From an uncultured Bacteroidales bacterium (lineage in GTDB: Bacteria; Bacteroidota; Bacteroidia; Bacteroidales; UBA932), in the NCBI GenBank assembly GCA_934725285.1, contig CAKVBK010000087.1, forward strand, positions 1-7,145: a DNA stretch of 7,145 nt. Reading direction: 5' to 3'. The notes under the pieces were generated by a model. That model made no database searches. It was not told the origin of the DNA and was given only the letters and a program-made list of their open reading frames with translations. The position numbers and the translations under genes are program-made. Positions 1-6,558 of this stretch are shown here, one piece after another; within the stretch, counting starts at the first letter, position 1; each line of letters starts with the position of its first letter.

Positions 1-94
1 GATGTATTCCTATTCCTTGTGTGATGTCCACCTCCACGGTGACGGGGACAGCCTCGATGCCGACGCACTTTGCCCCAAGAATGTCTATCAACAT
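1..94 (-). CDS. YifB/ComM-family Mg-chelatase-like AAA+ ATPase, N-terminal fragment
   Basis: Reading the minus strand from an ATG at 94-92 gives 31 codons open to the window edge. The peptide starts MLIDILGAKCVGIEAV and continues with VTVEVDITQGIGIH. This matches the usual opening of YifB/ComM proteins: a short hydrophobic start, a G-I-[DE]-A-x-x-V-x-V-E-V-[DN] strand, then a Q/S-G-[IL] stretch leading into the 'LVGLPD' region, which would fall just outside. The family pairs an N-terminal Lon-protease-like fold with an AAA+ Mg-chelatase-type ATPase. ComM in other bacteria is a branch-migration helicase for natural transformation, but the role in Bacteroidales is not established. The body of the protein, including the Walker motifs, is off the window. 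No Shine-Dalgarno sequence lies at a useful distance; a GGAG is about 19 nt upstream. The gene is divergent from the kinase at 323. The family call rests on only 31 residues. Confidence 0.7.
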   Translation of the reverse strand, partial: MLIDILGAKCVGIEAVPVTVEVDITQGIGIH

Positions 95-322
95 AGTTTG
101 AGTTCATTATGTACTCCGGCAAATATGGCGCAACAAAACGAAAATTTTCTAAAGAAACAGAAATTTCATCTTAAAAAACAGAAATAATTTTTCTTATGAC
201 CGGACGACCACGACGCCTCACGTCTTTTGCAACGTAAAGGAATGTTAAATTACAGTTACAACGGCAAGTTTGACATCATTTTTGATTATATTTGAGAGAT
301 TTCTTTTAACAAAAACACGAAA
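95..322. other. AT-rich divergent intergenic region
   Basis: This stretch separates the yifB-like start (94, minus) from the kinase start (323, plus) and must hold the promoters of both. It contains A/T-rich runs between about 130 and 195, two copies of AAACAGAAAT (155-164 and 176-185), a weak GACG-CCTCA-CGTC inverted repeat near 210-222, and a TATATTTG element at 287-294 that suits a kinase promoter. No convincing small gene or structured RNA was seen. The plus-strand reading frame running through 2-187 overlaps the yifB start antisense and looks non-coding (low-complexity, K/Q-rich end). Confidence 0.6.
269..294 (+). promoter_or_regulatory. Candidate Bacteroidales-type promoter for the nucleoside kinase
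   Basis: TATATTTG at 287-294 matches the Bacteroides -7 consensus TAnnTTTG exactly, and a TTTG at 269-272 could serve as the -33 element. The gap between them is 14 nt, shorter than the roughly 19-21 nt usual for this promoter class, so the upstream element is uncertain. Transcription would begin near 300, leaving an A-rich leader of about 20 nt before the ATG at 323, which is normal in this phylum. Confidence 0.4.
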
Positions 323-2053
323 ATGGAGAAGAATGAGATAACACTGTTCTGCGTCAATGACGGAAAGAACCATAATATCGAGAAAGGACAGGACCTGAAA
401 GCGCTGTCAGACAAGTTCTGCTCAAGTGTAACTGATGAGAAGACGGGAAGGACGTATGATGTGCTGGCGGCACTGGTGGACAACAAGCTGAAAGAATTGA
501 GTTTCAAGCCGACGAACCTGCACAGGGTCGAGTTCATCGGGTACAACCATCCAGACGGGAGACGGAGCTATGTGCGGTCGCTGTGCTTCGTGCTTCAGAA
601 CGCCGTGAGGGAACTCTACCCAGACAAGGTGCTGGTGATCGACCACTCGCTGCCGAGCGGACTGTACTGCGAGATCATAGAGAAAGGCAAGAACGATGAC
701 GGACGAAACAAAGTCTATTTCGTGACCGATGACGAGATCGACATAATCAGGGAGAAAATGAAGGAGATTGTGGCGAAGGATCTGCCGTTCACAAAGGTCA
801 AGATGTTCTCCGAGGAGGCCGAGAAAATATTCCTCGCGAACAACCAGCCTCAGAAAGCCGAACTTCAGAAGAGCCTCGGCACATTCAGTTGCAGCGTCTA
901 TTACCTTGACGGAAATGCCGACACGTTCCACGGGCCGCTGATTCCCTCGACCGGTTATCTCAAGGTGTTCGATATCAGCGGCATGGGCGACGGATTCTGT
1001 CTTCAGTCCCCGATGATGACCGACTTCAGCAAAGTCATGCCGATGAAGCGGCAAGGCAAAATCTCAGCGGCGTTGAAGGAATATTCAGACTGGTGCTCCA
1101 TCATCAACATCGAGAGCGTCGGGACGCTGAACAAGGCCGTGAAAGACGGTAAGTCCGTCAGCATCATCAATCTGGCGGAATCCCTCCACGAAAGGAACTA
1201 CGCCAAGATAGCGGACAGGATCTATGCGGAGAGAGGCACAAAGAGGATCGTGATGATCGCGGGTCCGTCGTCAAGCGGAAAGACATCGTCTTCCCTGCGG
1301 ATCGCCCTCCAGTGCAAGGTGCTGGGGCTCAAGCCGAAAGTCATCGAACTGGACAACTATTTCGTGGACAGGGAGCATACTCCGAAAGACGAGGACGGCA
1401 ACTACGATTTCGAGTCACTACATGCGATGGATCTCGATTTTCTCAACAAACAGCTCAACGAACTGCTTGAGGGCAAAGAAGTTGAGATCCCACGCTTTGA
1501 TTTCAAGACCGGAAGCAGAGTATTCGAGGGCAACAAGCTCCGTCTTGAGGACAAGGACATTCTGATAATGGAAGGGATCCACGCACTGAACCCGGAGATG
1601 ACCTCGGCGGTTGACAACTCAAGGATATTCAGAGTCTATGTCTCCGCCCTGACCTCATTGAACATTGACGAGAACAACAACATGTCCACTTCGGACAACC
1701 GTCTGCTCCGCAGGATGGTGCGCGACAACAGGGTCAGAGGCATCACTCCGGAAGAGACGATAATGAGGTGGAACAGCGTGCGCAGAGGGGAAAGCAGGAA
1801 TATTTTCCCGTTCCAGGAGAATGCGGACGTGCTGTTCAATTCAGCCCTGATTTTCGAGCTTCCGATGCTGAAATACTATGCAGAGCCGCTTCTGCTCAGG
1901 ATTTCGCCGAATTCACCCGCTTATGTCGAGGCCGTCCGTCTGCTCAAGTTTCTGGACTACATCGTGGCTCTTCAGCCAAGTGAGATCTCGGCGATTCCTC
2001 CGACCTCCATCATGCGCGAGTTTATCGGTGGACAGACTCTGACCAGAGACTAA
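323..2053 (+). CDS. Nucleoside (uridine-type) kinase with TGS-like and ThrRS-editing-like N-terminal domains
   Basis: This is a 576-residue cytoplasmic kinase of the phosphoribulokinase/uridine kinase family, expected to phosphorylate uridine or cytidine with ATP or GTP in pyrimidine salvage. Residues 1-60 resemble a TGS domain. Residues 65-250 resemble the second additional (editing) domain of threonyl-tRNA synthetase, with segments such as VRELYPDKV, GLYCEI and PSTGYLKVF in the expected order. Residues 305-560 are the kinase domain: Walker A GPSSSGKT (314-321), the substrate-side LDNYFVDR (343-350), a Walker B-like DILIMEGIHALNP (412-424), and the RRGE...FPFQENADVLFNSAL segment (487-509). 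The length fits the long Bacteroidota/Thermotoga-type kinase rather than the Udk of about 210 residues. ATG 323 is secure because an in-frame TGA lies at 293-295 with no standard start between. No Shine-Dalgarno sequence is visible; the leader is A-rich. The substrate is inferred from family membership. The gene is monocistronic, with a hairpin terminator downstream. Confidence 0.9.
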   Translation: MEKNEITLFCVNDGKNHNIEKGQDLKALSDKFCSSVTDEKTGRTYDVLAALVDNKLKELSFKPTNLHRVEFIGYNHPDGRRSYVRSLCFVLQNAVRELYPDKVLVIDHSLPSGLYCEIIEKGKNDDGRNKVYFVTDDEIDIIREKMKEIVAKDLPFTKVKMFSEEAEKIFLANNQPQKAELQKSLGTFSCSVYYLDGNADTFHGPLIPSTGYLKVFDISGMGDGFCLQSPMMTDFSKVMPMKRQGKISAALKEYSDWCSIINIESVGTLNKAVKDGKSVSIINLAESLHERNYAKIADRIYAERGTKRIVMIAGPSSSGKTSSSLRIALQCKVLGLKPKVIELDNYFVDREHTPKDEDGNYDFESLHAMDLDFLNKQLNELLEGKEVEIPRFDFKTGSRVFEGNKLRLEDKDILIMEGIHALNPEMTSAVDNSRIFRVYVSALTSLNIDENNNMSTSDNRLLRRMVRDNRVRGITPEETIMRWNSVRRGESRNIFPFQENADVLFNSALIFELPMLKYYAEPLLLRISPNSPAYVEAVRLLKFLDYIVALQPSEISAIPPTSIMREFIGGQTLTRD

Positions 2054-2083
2054 AAGGCGCTACATGAAGTGACGGCTCAAGCG

Positions 2084-2129
2084 AATAAGAGAGGCTGGCC
2101 AAAATTATTTTCGGTCAGCCTTTCTTATT
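2084..2129. terminator. Strong hairpin terminator between convergent genes, probably bidirectional
   Basis: The arms 2084-2100 and 2113-2129 pair along 17 bp with two G-U wobbles and no bulges: AATAAGAGAGGCTGGCC against GGTCAGCCTTTCTTATT. The 12-nt A/T-rich loop can itself close further (AAAA with TTTT). On the plus strand the 3' arm and flank are T-rich (TTTCTTATTTTC), suiting Rho-independent termination of the kinase transcript 31 nt after its stop. The T-tract is weaker in the minus direction, but the hairpin begins about 15 nt past the batD/E stop (2145), so it probably also ends the bat operon. Confidence 0.85.
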
Positions 2130-2144
2130 TTCATATTAACCAGA

Positions 2145-4778
2145 TTAGATTATTTCAATATCAGAGGCTTCAATCCAGCCCTGCCGCCCGTCAGCAAGGG
2201 AGATGTTTTTCCACGTGCCGACCTCGTCAAGAATCATGACCTTGGTGCCTTCGTGGATCACGAACAGATCCTTGGACGAGCCGGAGGACGGGGAGCTCTT
2301 CACTGAAGAGACCGGAGACATCACGATCGCCGCGTCTGTCTTCTCGCTGTCGGATTTCTGCCAGACTGAGAAACTCAAAGTTCCGGAGGAAAGCAGCAGA
2401 AGCACGATTCCGCAATAGAAGCCTGTTCTCCTCTTGCCGACAGTCGAGCCCAAAAGGAACAACAGTCCCATCATCAAGGCAGCGGCAAGCAGCACAATGA
2501 ATATGACAGCCCAAGCATTGGAGCCCATCAAATAGCAGATTTTCCGTGCCACGCTCTTCAAAATGAATTCAGGCACAGGCTCAATCTTGTCCTGCACGAA
2601 ATTGTTGGTGAACTCCAGATTGTACCGTGCGTCTGAATATGACGGATCAAGCCTCAAAGCCCTCTCGTAGTACAGAATAGCCTTAGGATAGTTTCCCTGC
2701 TTGAACCAGGAGTTGCCAAGGTTGTAGCAAAGCGTGGCGGATTTCTGTCCGGACTTTTCAATTGAAGTCCAAGCTTCCGAGGCATCGGTGAACTTACCGT
2801 CAGTGTAGGCCTGCACTCCAGCCGTCCACAGGGAGTCCAGATCCTTCGCATGAATATTCATGGAAAATCCAAGAGACAGGAGCAACGTCACGACCGTGGC
2901 TGCCTTTCTCAGAGATTTTCCGCCGTTTCTGAGACCAGAGTCAATAGATGAAATCACGTTCAACGCGGCGTCATAGTGGGATCTCATCGCCTCGTTGCCT
3001 CCATCAGGAGAATAACGGGCGAACTCGCATGCATCCAAAAGATCCGTGAATGCCTTGGTCTGCTCATCGCCGACTCCACCTTCAGTGAGAGCGGAAGCGA
3101 TGCTGTCCTTGCTTATCTCAGACATATCCATATTCAATTTGTCGGAAACAAATCCGATCAGAGCCTTGTGAAGTTCCTCATAGAAAGCTGTGTAGAGGTT
3201 CTTGTCAAGATATTCTCCGGCCAGTCTGAGACGTTTCTGAGCCATTTTTGTGGCACGGCGGTTCTTCGTGCCGGCGACATCTGCCCGCATCGCAGCGACC
3301 TTCCTGAACGCGAGATACACAGCGGCAGCCCCGAAAATCATCAAAGCCAGCAGAATCCAGAACAATGCCGAACCGACAAAGAACACTCCCGAGCCGGAAA
3401 GATTCGGCTTTCCGGTGAATATGAACCTGATGTCATCAGCAAGGCTCTTCACATCCTTTCTCTCGACACCGGATGTCACTGCCGTGACTGGAGCGGAATC
3501 CCCTCCCTTACCCTTAGCGACCTTGATGTGCAACGGTTCGGTCTTGAGGGTCACATATTTACCGGCATTGACATCATAGTAGGAATATTCAACAGGATCG
3601 ATGGTGAAGTCACCGTGGCTTCTTGGAATGAACGGATACTCAAAAGACTTGCTGCCGGATGTTCCCCCAGTGCTTTTGTCCGTGTTCTCGGTCGTCTTGG
3701 TGTCATATACCTCAAAATCAGGAGGGAAATTGACTTTAGGTTCCTCAAGAAGAGCGACGTTGCCACGTCCGGAGACCGTGATTATCAGCGAAGCGGCATC
3801 GTGGGTCTTAAGATTGTCTGTTGTGAGCCGCGCGGATATTCCGAAATTACCCACCCCACCGCCAAAAGATGCCGGCTGACCGGCAGGAAGCGGATTGACT
3901 TTGACCTTGATTGACGGCGTGGTCACTCTCTTGCGGATGGTTCTGTACTCATCCTGAAAAAATCTGTCGAATATACTGGTGGCGGCCTGCGTGTTGACCC
4001 TTACATTGACAAGACAGACAAGCTCAGCCGGATCTATCGTAATGGTTCCGGATTGCTGAGGAATAAGAACGTACGTCCTCAGAAGGGCTGTATTGTAAAT
4101 CTTGTCGTCCAAACTCTCGCGCTTGAACTCGATGTTGGTCGGCGCGAAAGTTTCCTGACTCCAGAATCCGTTGAATGTAGGAAGCTTGGCATTCTCAAAT
4201 CCAACCACATTGGTTCTCTGATAAATCTTAAGTGTAGCCGTGATCGGTTCTCCGATGACCACTTCCGAACGGCTTAGTGACAATTTAAGAAACAGGTCAG
4301 CGGAAGAAATGTCCCCTGTGGAAGAGGCCTGTCCTCCACCGGATGATTTTCCACTGGCAGCACTTTGACCGGAAGACGGTGAAGCCGAAGCGCCGTCACT
4401 TACGACCTGAATGGAAACAGACGCAGAGGATATCCGGTCTCCGGAAAGCGTCGCGGTGGCCACCGGCAATTGGAAGGTTCCGGTTGATTTAGGAATCAGG
4501 ATGTAGGTGAAAGTTGTCTGATGGGAAGATGACTTTTTGCCATTGATGATCTGAATGCTTGAGCTGGAACCTTTCTGCGGTCCCCAGACCAATTGGAAAT
4601 CATCACCTTCGGACCACTGAAAGTCCGACGGGCTCTTCTCACCTTCAATTATGAAAGTAACATTGAACTGCTCGTTCACAGCAACGACATCCGGAGCCTC
4701 AACCCGGATGACATTCTGGGCGGAGGCCTGAAAAAGGGCCATGAGCAAAAAAGCCGCAATGTAAAACAATCTTTTCAT
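2145..4778 (-). CDS. BatD-BatE fusion protein (aerotolerance operon)
   Basis: This 877-residue envelope protein joins BatD and BatE in one unbroken frame. A signal peptide covers residues 1-21 (cut after ASA or AQ). Residues 22-430 form the beta-rich periplasmic BatD region, with a Ser/Gly-rich linker at about 127-157. A membrane helix at 464-491 leads to a basic, helical cytoplasmic segment (492-620). A second hydrophobic segment at 625-643 looks like a former signal peptide (TVVTLLLSLGFSMNIHA). TPR-like helices follow at 647-725 (YNLGNSWFKQGNYPKAI...YYERALRLDP), then two helices at 756-777 and 786-805 separated by a positive GKRR loop. The end (about 817-877) is a bacterial SH3-like domain finishing GRQGWIEASDIEII. 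Positive-inside charges support BatD and SH3 outside and 492-620 inside. BatD and BatE are usually separate genes, and no separate batE follows here. The gene starts 11 nt after batC, with AGGGGA just ahead of the ATG. The biochemical role of the family is unresolved. Confidence 0.88.
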   Translation of the reverse strand: MKRLFYIAAFLLMALFQASAQNVIRVEAPDVVAVNEQFNVTFIIEGEKSPSDFQWSEGDDFQLVWGPQKGSSSSIQIINGKKSSSHQTTFTYILIPKSTGTFQLPVATATLSGDRISSASVSIQVVSDGASASPSSGQSAASGKSSGGGQASSTGDISSADLFLKLSLSRSEVVIGEPITATLKIYQRTNVVGFENAKLPTFNGFWSQETFAPTNIEFKRESLDDKIYNTALLRTYVLIPQQSGTITIDPAELVCLVNVRVNTQAATSIFDRFFQDEYRTIRKRVTTPSIKVKVNPLPAGQPASFGGGVGNFGISARLTTDNLKTHDAASLIITVSGRGNVALLEEPKVNFPPDFEVYDTKTTENTDKSTGGTSGSKSFEYPFIPRSHGDFTIDPVEYSYYDVNAGKYVTLKTEPLHIKVAKGKGGDSAPVTAVTSGVERKDVKSLADDIRFIFTGKPNLSGSGVFFVGSALFWILLALMIFGAAAVYLAFRKVAAMRADVAGTKNRRATKMAQKRLRLAGEYLDKNLYTAFYEELHKALIGFVSDKLNMDMSEISKDSIASALTEGGVGDEQTKAFTDLLDACEFARYSPDGGNEAMRSHYDAALNVISSIDSGLRNGGKSLRKAATVVTLLLSLGFSMNIHAKDLDSLWTAGVQAYTDGKFTDASEAWTSIEKSGQKSATLCYNLGNSWFKQGNYPKAILYYERALRLDPSYSDARYNLEFTNNFVQDKIEPVPEFILKSVARKICYLMGSNAWAVIFIVLLAAALMMGLLFLLGSTVGKRRTGFYCGIVLLLLSSGTLSFSVWQKSDSEKTDAAIVMSPVSSVKSSPSSGSSKDLFVIHEGTKVMILDEVGTWKNISLADGRQGWIEASDIEII

Positions 4779-4789
4779 ATTCCCCTATT

Positions 4790-5551
4790 TTACCAATTCT
4801 TTTCTTTCTGACGGGATTTCAGCAGAGCCGCCTTCTCCTTGTTGACCTTGTCCTGAGTTTCCTTCTCGCGGGCCTGAACCGCCTTCAGCATCTGTTGAGC
4901 CTGCTGAGGGGAAATCTTGGCGTCACCCTGTCCTTCGCCTTGCTGTGGCTCAGGTTGGTCGCCCTGATTCTGATCTTTATTCTGGTTCTGATCCTGATTA
5001 CCGCTCTGGTCTTGATTGTTATTCTTGTCCTGATTCTGGTCGTTGTTGTTCTGGTTCTGGTCTTTGTCCTGATTCTGGTTCTTTTGGTCATCACCGCCTC
5101 CACCGCCCCCTTCGTTCTTCAGCATCTGCTTGGCGTAAGCATAATTCTCCTTTGCGTCCAGATCGTCCGGATTCTTGAGCAAGGACTGTCTGTAGGCATC
5201 CACGGCTGATTTCCAGTCCTTTTTCTGAACGGCGATATTGCCAAGATTATAATAGTAGTCAGCGGAATTGGCCGACACCGGAGCGACATCCTTCAACCTT
5301 TCCATTGACTTTCCCGCCTCATCGTAATTGCCTTCACGGTAAAGAGCCCCTGCAAGGTTATAGTTTGCTGCGAATGACGAGGTGTCCTTCACCTGAGCTT
5401 TACGGTACTCTATCTCAGCGTTCTGCCAATGTCCCTTCTTGAACTGACGGTTGCCGGCCCGTACTTCCTTGCGGTCAATCTGCGCGAAGGCCACCGTACC
5501 GGAAAGTGCCAGCAGAGCCGCCGCCAAAACATATTTCAATATATTTTTCAT
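4790..5551 (-). CDS. batC: BatC, exported TPR protein with Q/N/D-rich tail
   Basis: This 253-residue protein has a clear signal peptide (residues 1-24, ending AFAQ), so it should act in the periplasm. TPR-like helices occupy about 31-88 (FKKGHWQNAEIEYRKAQ, YNLAGALYREGNYDEAGKSM) and 98-142 (YYYNLGNIAVQKKDWKSAVDAYRQSLLKNPDDLDAKENY). Six glycines (148-153) lead into a Q/N/D/K low-complexity stretch (154-199), then a charged helical tail (214-250) ending in EKNW. This architecture is typical of BatC in Bacteroidota Bat operons, where it is thought to scaffold the VWA proteins BatA and BatB. The start ATG overlaps the batB stop by ATGA (5548-5551), with a purine-rich GGGAAAGAG just before it, implying translational coupling. 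The Q/N/D tract makes the tail repetitive in DNA as well, and its length may vary between strains. Confidence 0.85.
   Translation of the reverse strand: MKNILKYVLAAALLALSGTVAFAQIDRKEVRAGNRQFKKGHWQNAEIEYRKAQVKDTSSFAANYNLAGALYREGNYDEAGKSMERLKDVAPVSANSADYYYNLGNIAVQKKDWKSAVDAYRQSLLKNPDDLDAKENYAYAKQMLKNEGGGGGGDDQKNQNQDKDQNQNNNDQNQDKNNNQDQSGNQDQNQNKDQNQGDQPEPQQGEGQGDAKISPQQAQQMLKAVQAREKETQDKVNKEKAALLKSRQKEKNW
4955..5092 (-). repeat. Q/N/D/K-coding short-repeat tract within batC
   Basis: Codons 154-199 of batC are almost entirely CAG, AAT/AAC, GAC/GAT and AAA/AAG, giving imperfect repeats of the type (GAC/AAT)-CAG-AAT-CAG. Seen on the plus strand this is a string of CTGATTCTG and CTGGTTCTG units. 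The repeats are degenerate, so this is a minisatellite-like low-complexity region rather than a perfect array. In the antisense frame the same DNA spells a long Leu/Ile/Val-rich peptide, which is a by-product of the composition. Confidence 0.75.
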
Positions 5552-6558
5552 CTCTTTCCCTCAAACAAATGCCTGTGCGAACGTCTTTCCCCTATGAGCA
5601 TCTCAAGGGCAAAGAACAACAGCGCTATTCCAAGAAAATACATAAACTGCTCGTCATATTCCTCGAAAACGACGGAGTTATATTCCTCATCCTCCATCTT
5701 GCGGATGTCGTTGATGATTGGGGTCAGGCCGAACTCATCGTTGCCGGCGTGGACATAGGCTCCGCCTCCGGAGGCGGCGACCTCCTTCAATGTCTCTTCG
5801 TCCAGACGTGTCACGACTATATTGCCGTCCTTGTCCTTCAAAAGGCCTCCATCCATCGGAATAGGCTGTCCGTCAGAGGATCCGACACCGATTGTGTAAA
5901 CCTTGATCCCGGCGTCGGCAGCCTGTTTCGCGGCGGCCACAGCATCGTCCTCGTGATTCTCGCCGTCCGTGATCACAATGATAGCCCGGCTGTGCTCACT
6001 CTGGGCGCTGAACCCACGGATCGCCGTGTTGATGGCATCTCCGATGGCTGTTCCCTGAATCGGAATCGACTCCGTCGAAATTGAATTCAGGAACATCTTG
6101 GCGCTGACATAATCTGAGGTTATCGGCAGCTGGACGAACGAGGTTCCGGCAAAGACAATCAGACCTATCCGGTCATCCTGAAGTTTGTCGGTGATTCTGG
6201 ATATTGCCAACTTGGCCCTTTCCAACCGATTGGGAGAATAGTCCTTGGCAAGCATCGAATTGGACACATCCAAGGCGATCATAATCTCAGCGCCTTTCGT
6301 CTTATGCTCCTTCAGTTTAGCTCCGATTTGAGGCCTGGACAAACCGACAGCGAAAAAGAAAAAAGCCAACGAAAAGAGAATCACCCTGACCCATAACTTG
6401 TTGCGGGACCACGAAGGCATGAGTTCATTCACAAGGGCCTCGTCTCCAAACTTGCGCAGACGGCGACGCCTGTTCCACAACCAAAGTCCCAATCCGAGAA
6501 AGAAGAACGGAATCAGGAGCAGCAACAAAAGATAATGCGGAGCGGCGAAAATTATCAT
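5548..6558 (-). CDS. batB: BatB, membrane-anchored VWA-domain protein
   Basis: This 336-residue inner-membrane protein has two N-terminal helices (about 6-28 and 57-74) separated by a basic loop (WNRRRRLRKFGDE), a von Willebrand factor A domain (about 88-290) and a C-terminal helix (307-323). The metal-ion-dependent adhesion site is complete by eye: D97-x-S99-x-S101 in LDVSNSM, T170 in QGTAIGDA, and D198 in VITDGENHED. The domain should therefore bind a divalent metal and a partner protein. On family knowledge it pairs with BatA and the exported Bat proteins and depends on a MoxR-type ATPase; the actual ligand is unknown. The ATG overlaps the batA stop (ATGA, 6555-6558) and has an unusually good Shine-Dalgarno sequence upstream. 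The stop overlaps the batC start in the same way. Length and domain order are normal for BatB. Confidence 0.92.
   Translation of the reverse strand: MIIFAAPHYLLLLLLIPFFFLGLGLWLWNRRRRLRKFGDEALVNELMPSWSRNKLWVRVILFSLAFFFFAVGLSRPQIGAKLKEHKTKGAEIMIALDVSNSMLAKDYSPNRLERAKLAISRITDKLQDDRIGLIVFAGTSFVQLPITSDYVSAKMFLNSISTESIPIQGTAIGDAINTAIRGFSAQSEHSRAIIVITDGENHEDDAVAAAKQAADAGIKVYTIGVGSSDGQPIPMDGGLLKDKDGNIVVTRLDEETLKEVAASGGGAYVHAGNDEFGLTPIINDIRKMEDEEYNSVVFEEYDEQFMYFLGIALLFFALEMLIGERRSHRHLFEGKR

Noticed and set aside
120..127. Possible minus-strand -7 element (CATATTTG) for the yifB-like gene
   Set aside because: It has one mismatch to TAnnTTTG and no TTTG at a suitable distance upstream; too weak to list as a promoter.
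2..187. Plus-strand frame of 61 codons at the left edge
   Set aside because: It lies antisense to the recognisable yifB-like start and ends in an A-rich K/Q low-complexity stretch; there is no family resemblance.
210..222. GACG-CCTCA-CGTC inverted repeat followed by TTTT, as a small terminator or RNA element
   Set aside because: A 4-bp stem is too short to be meaningful, and it sits between divergent genes where no transcript needs to end.
422..1054. 210-codon minus-strand frame inside the kinase
   Set aside because: It is the complement of the well-supported kinase gene, rich in His/Val/Leu as expected for an antisense shadow, with no recognisable motif.
2976..3914. 312-codon plus-strand frame inside batD/E
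   Set aside because: It is antisense to a convincing BatD coding region and has no domain, promoter or leader; length alone is not enough.
4895..5209. Very hydrophobic 104-codon plus-strand frame (Leu/Ile/Val runs) that looks like a membrane protein
   Set aside because: The hydrophobicity is the complement of the CAG/AAT/GAC repeat in batC, so it is a composition artefact.
5506..6084. 192-codon plus-strand frame across batC/batB
   Set aside because: It is antisense to two well-supported overlapping genes and shows no family features.
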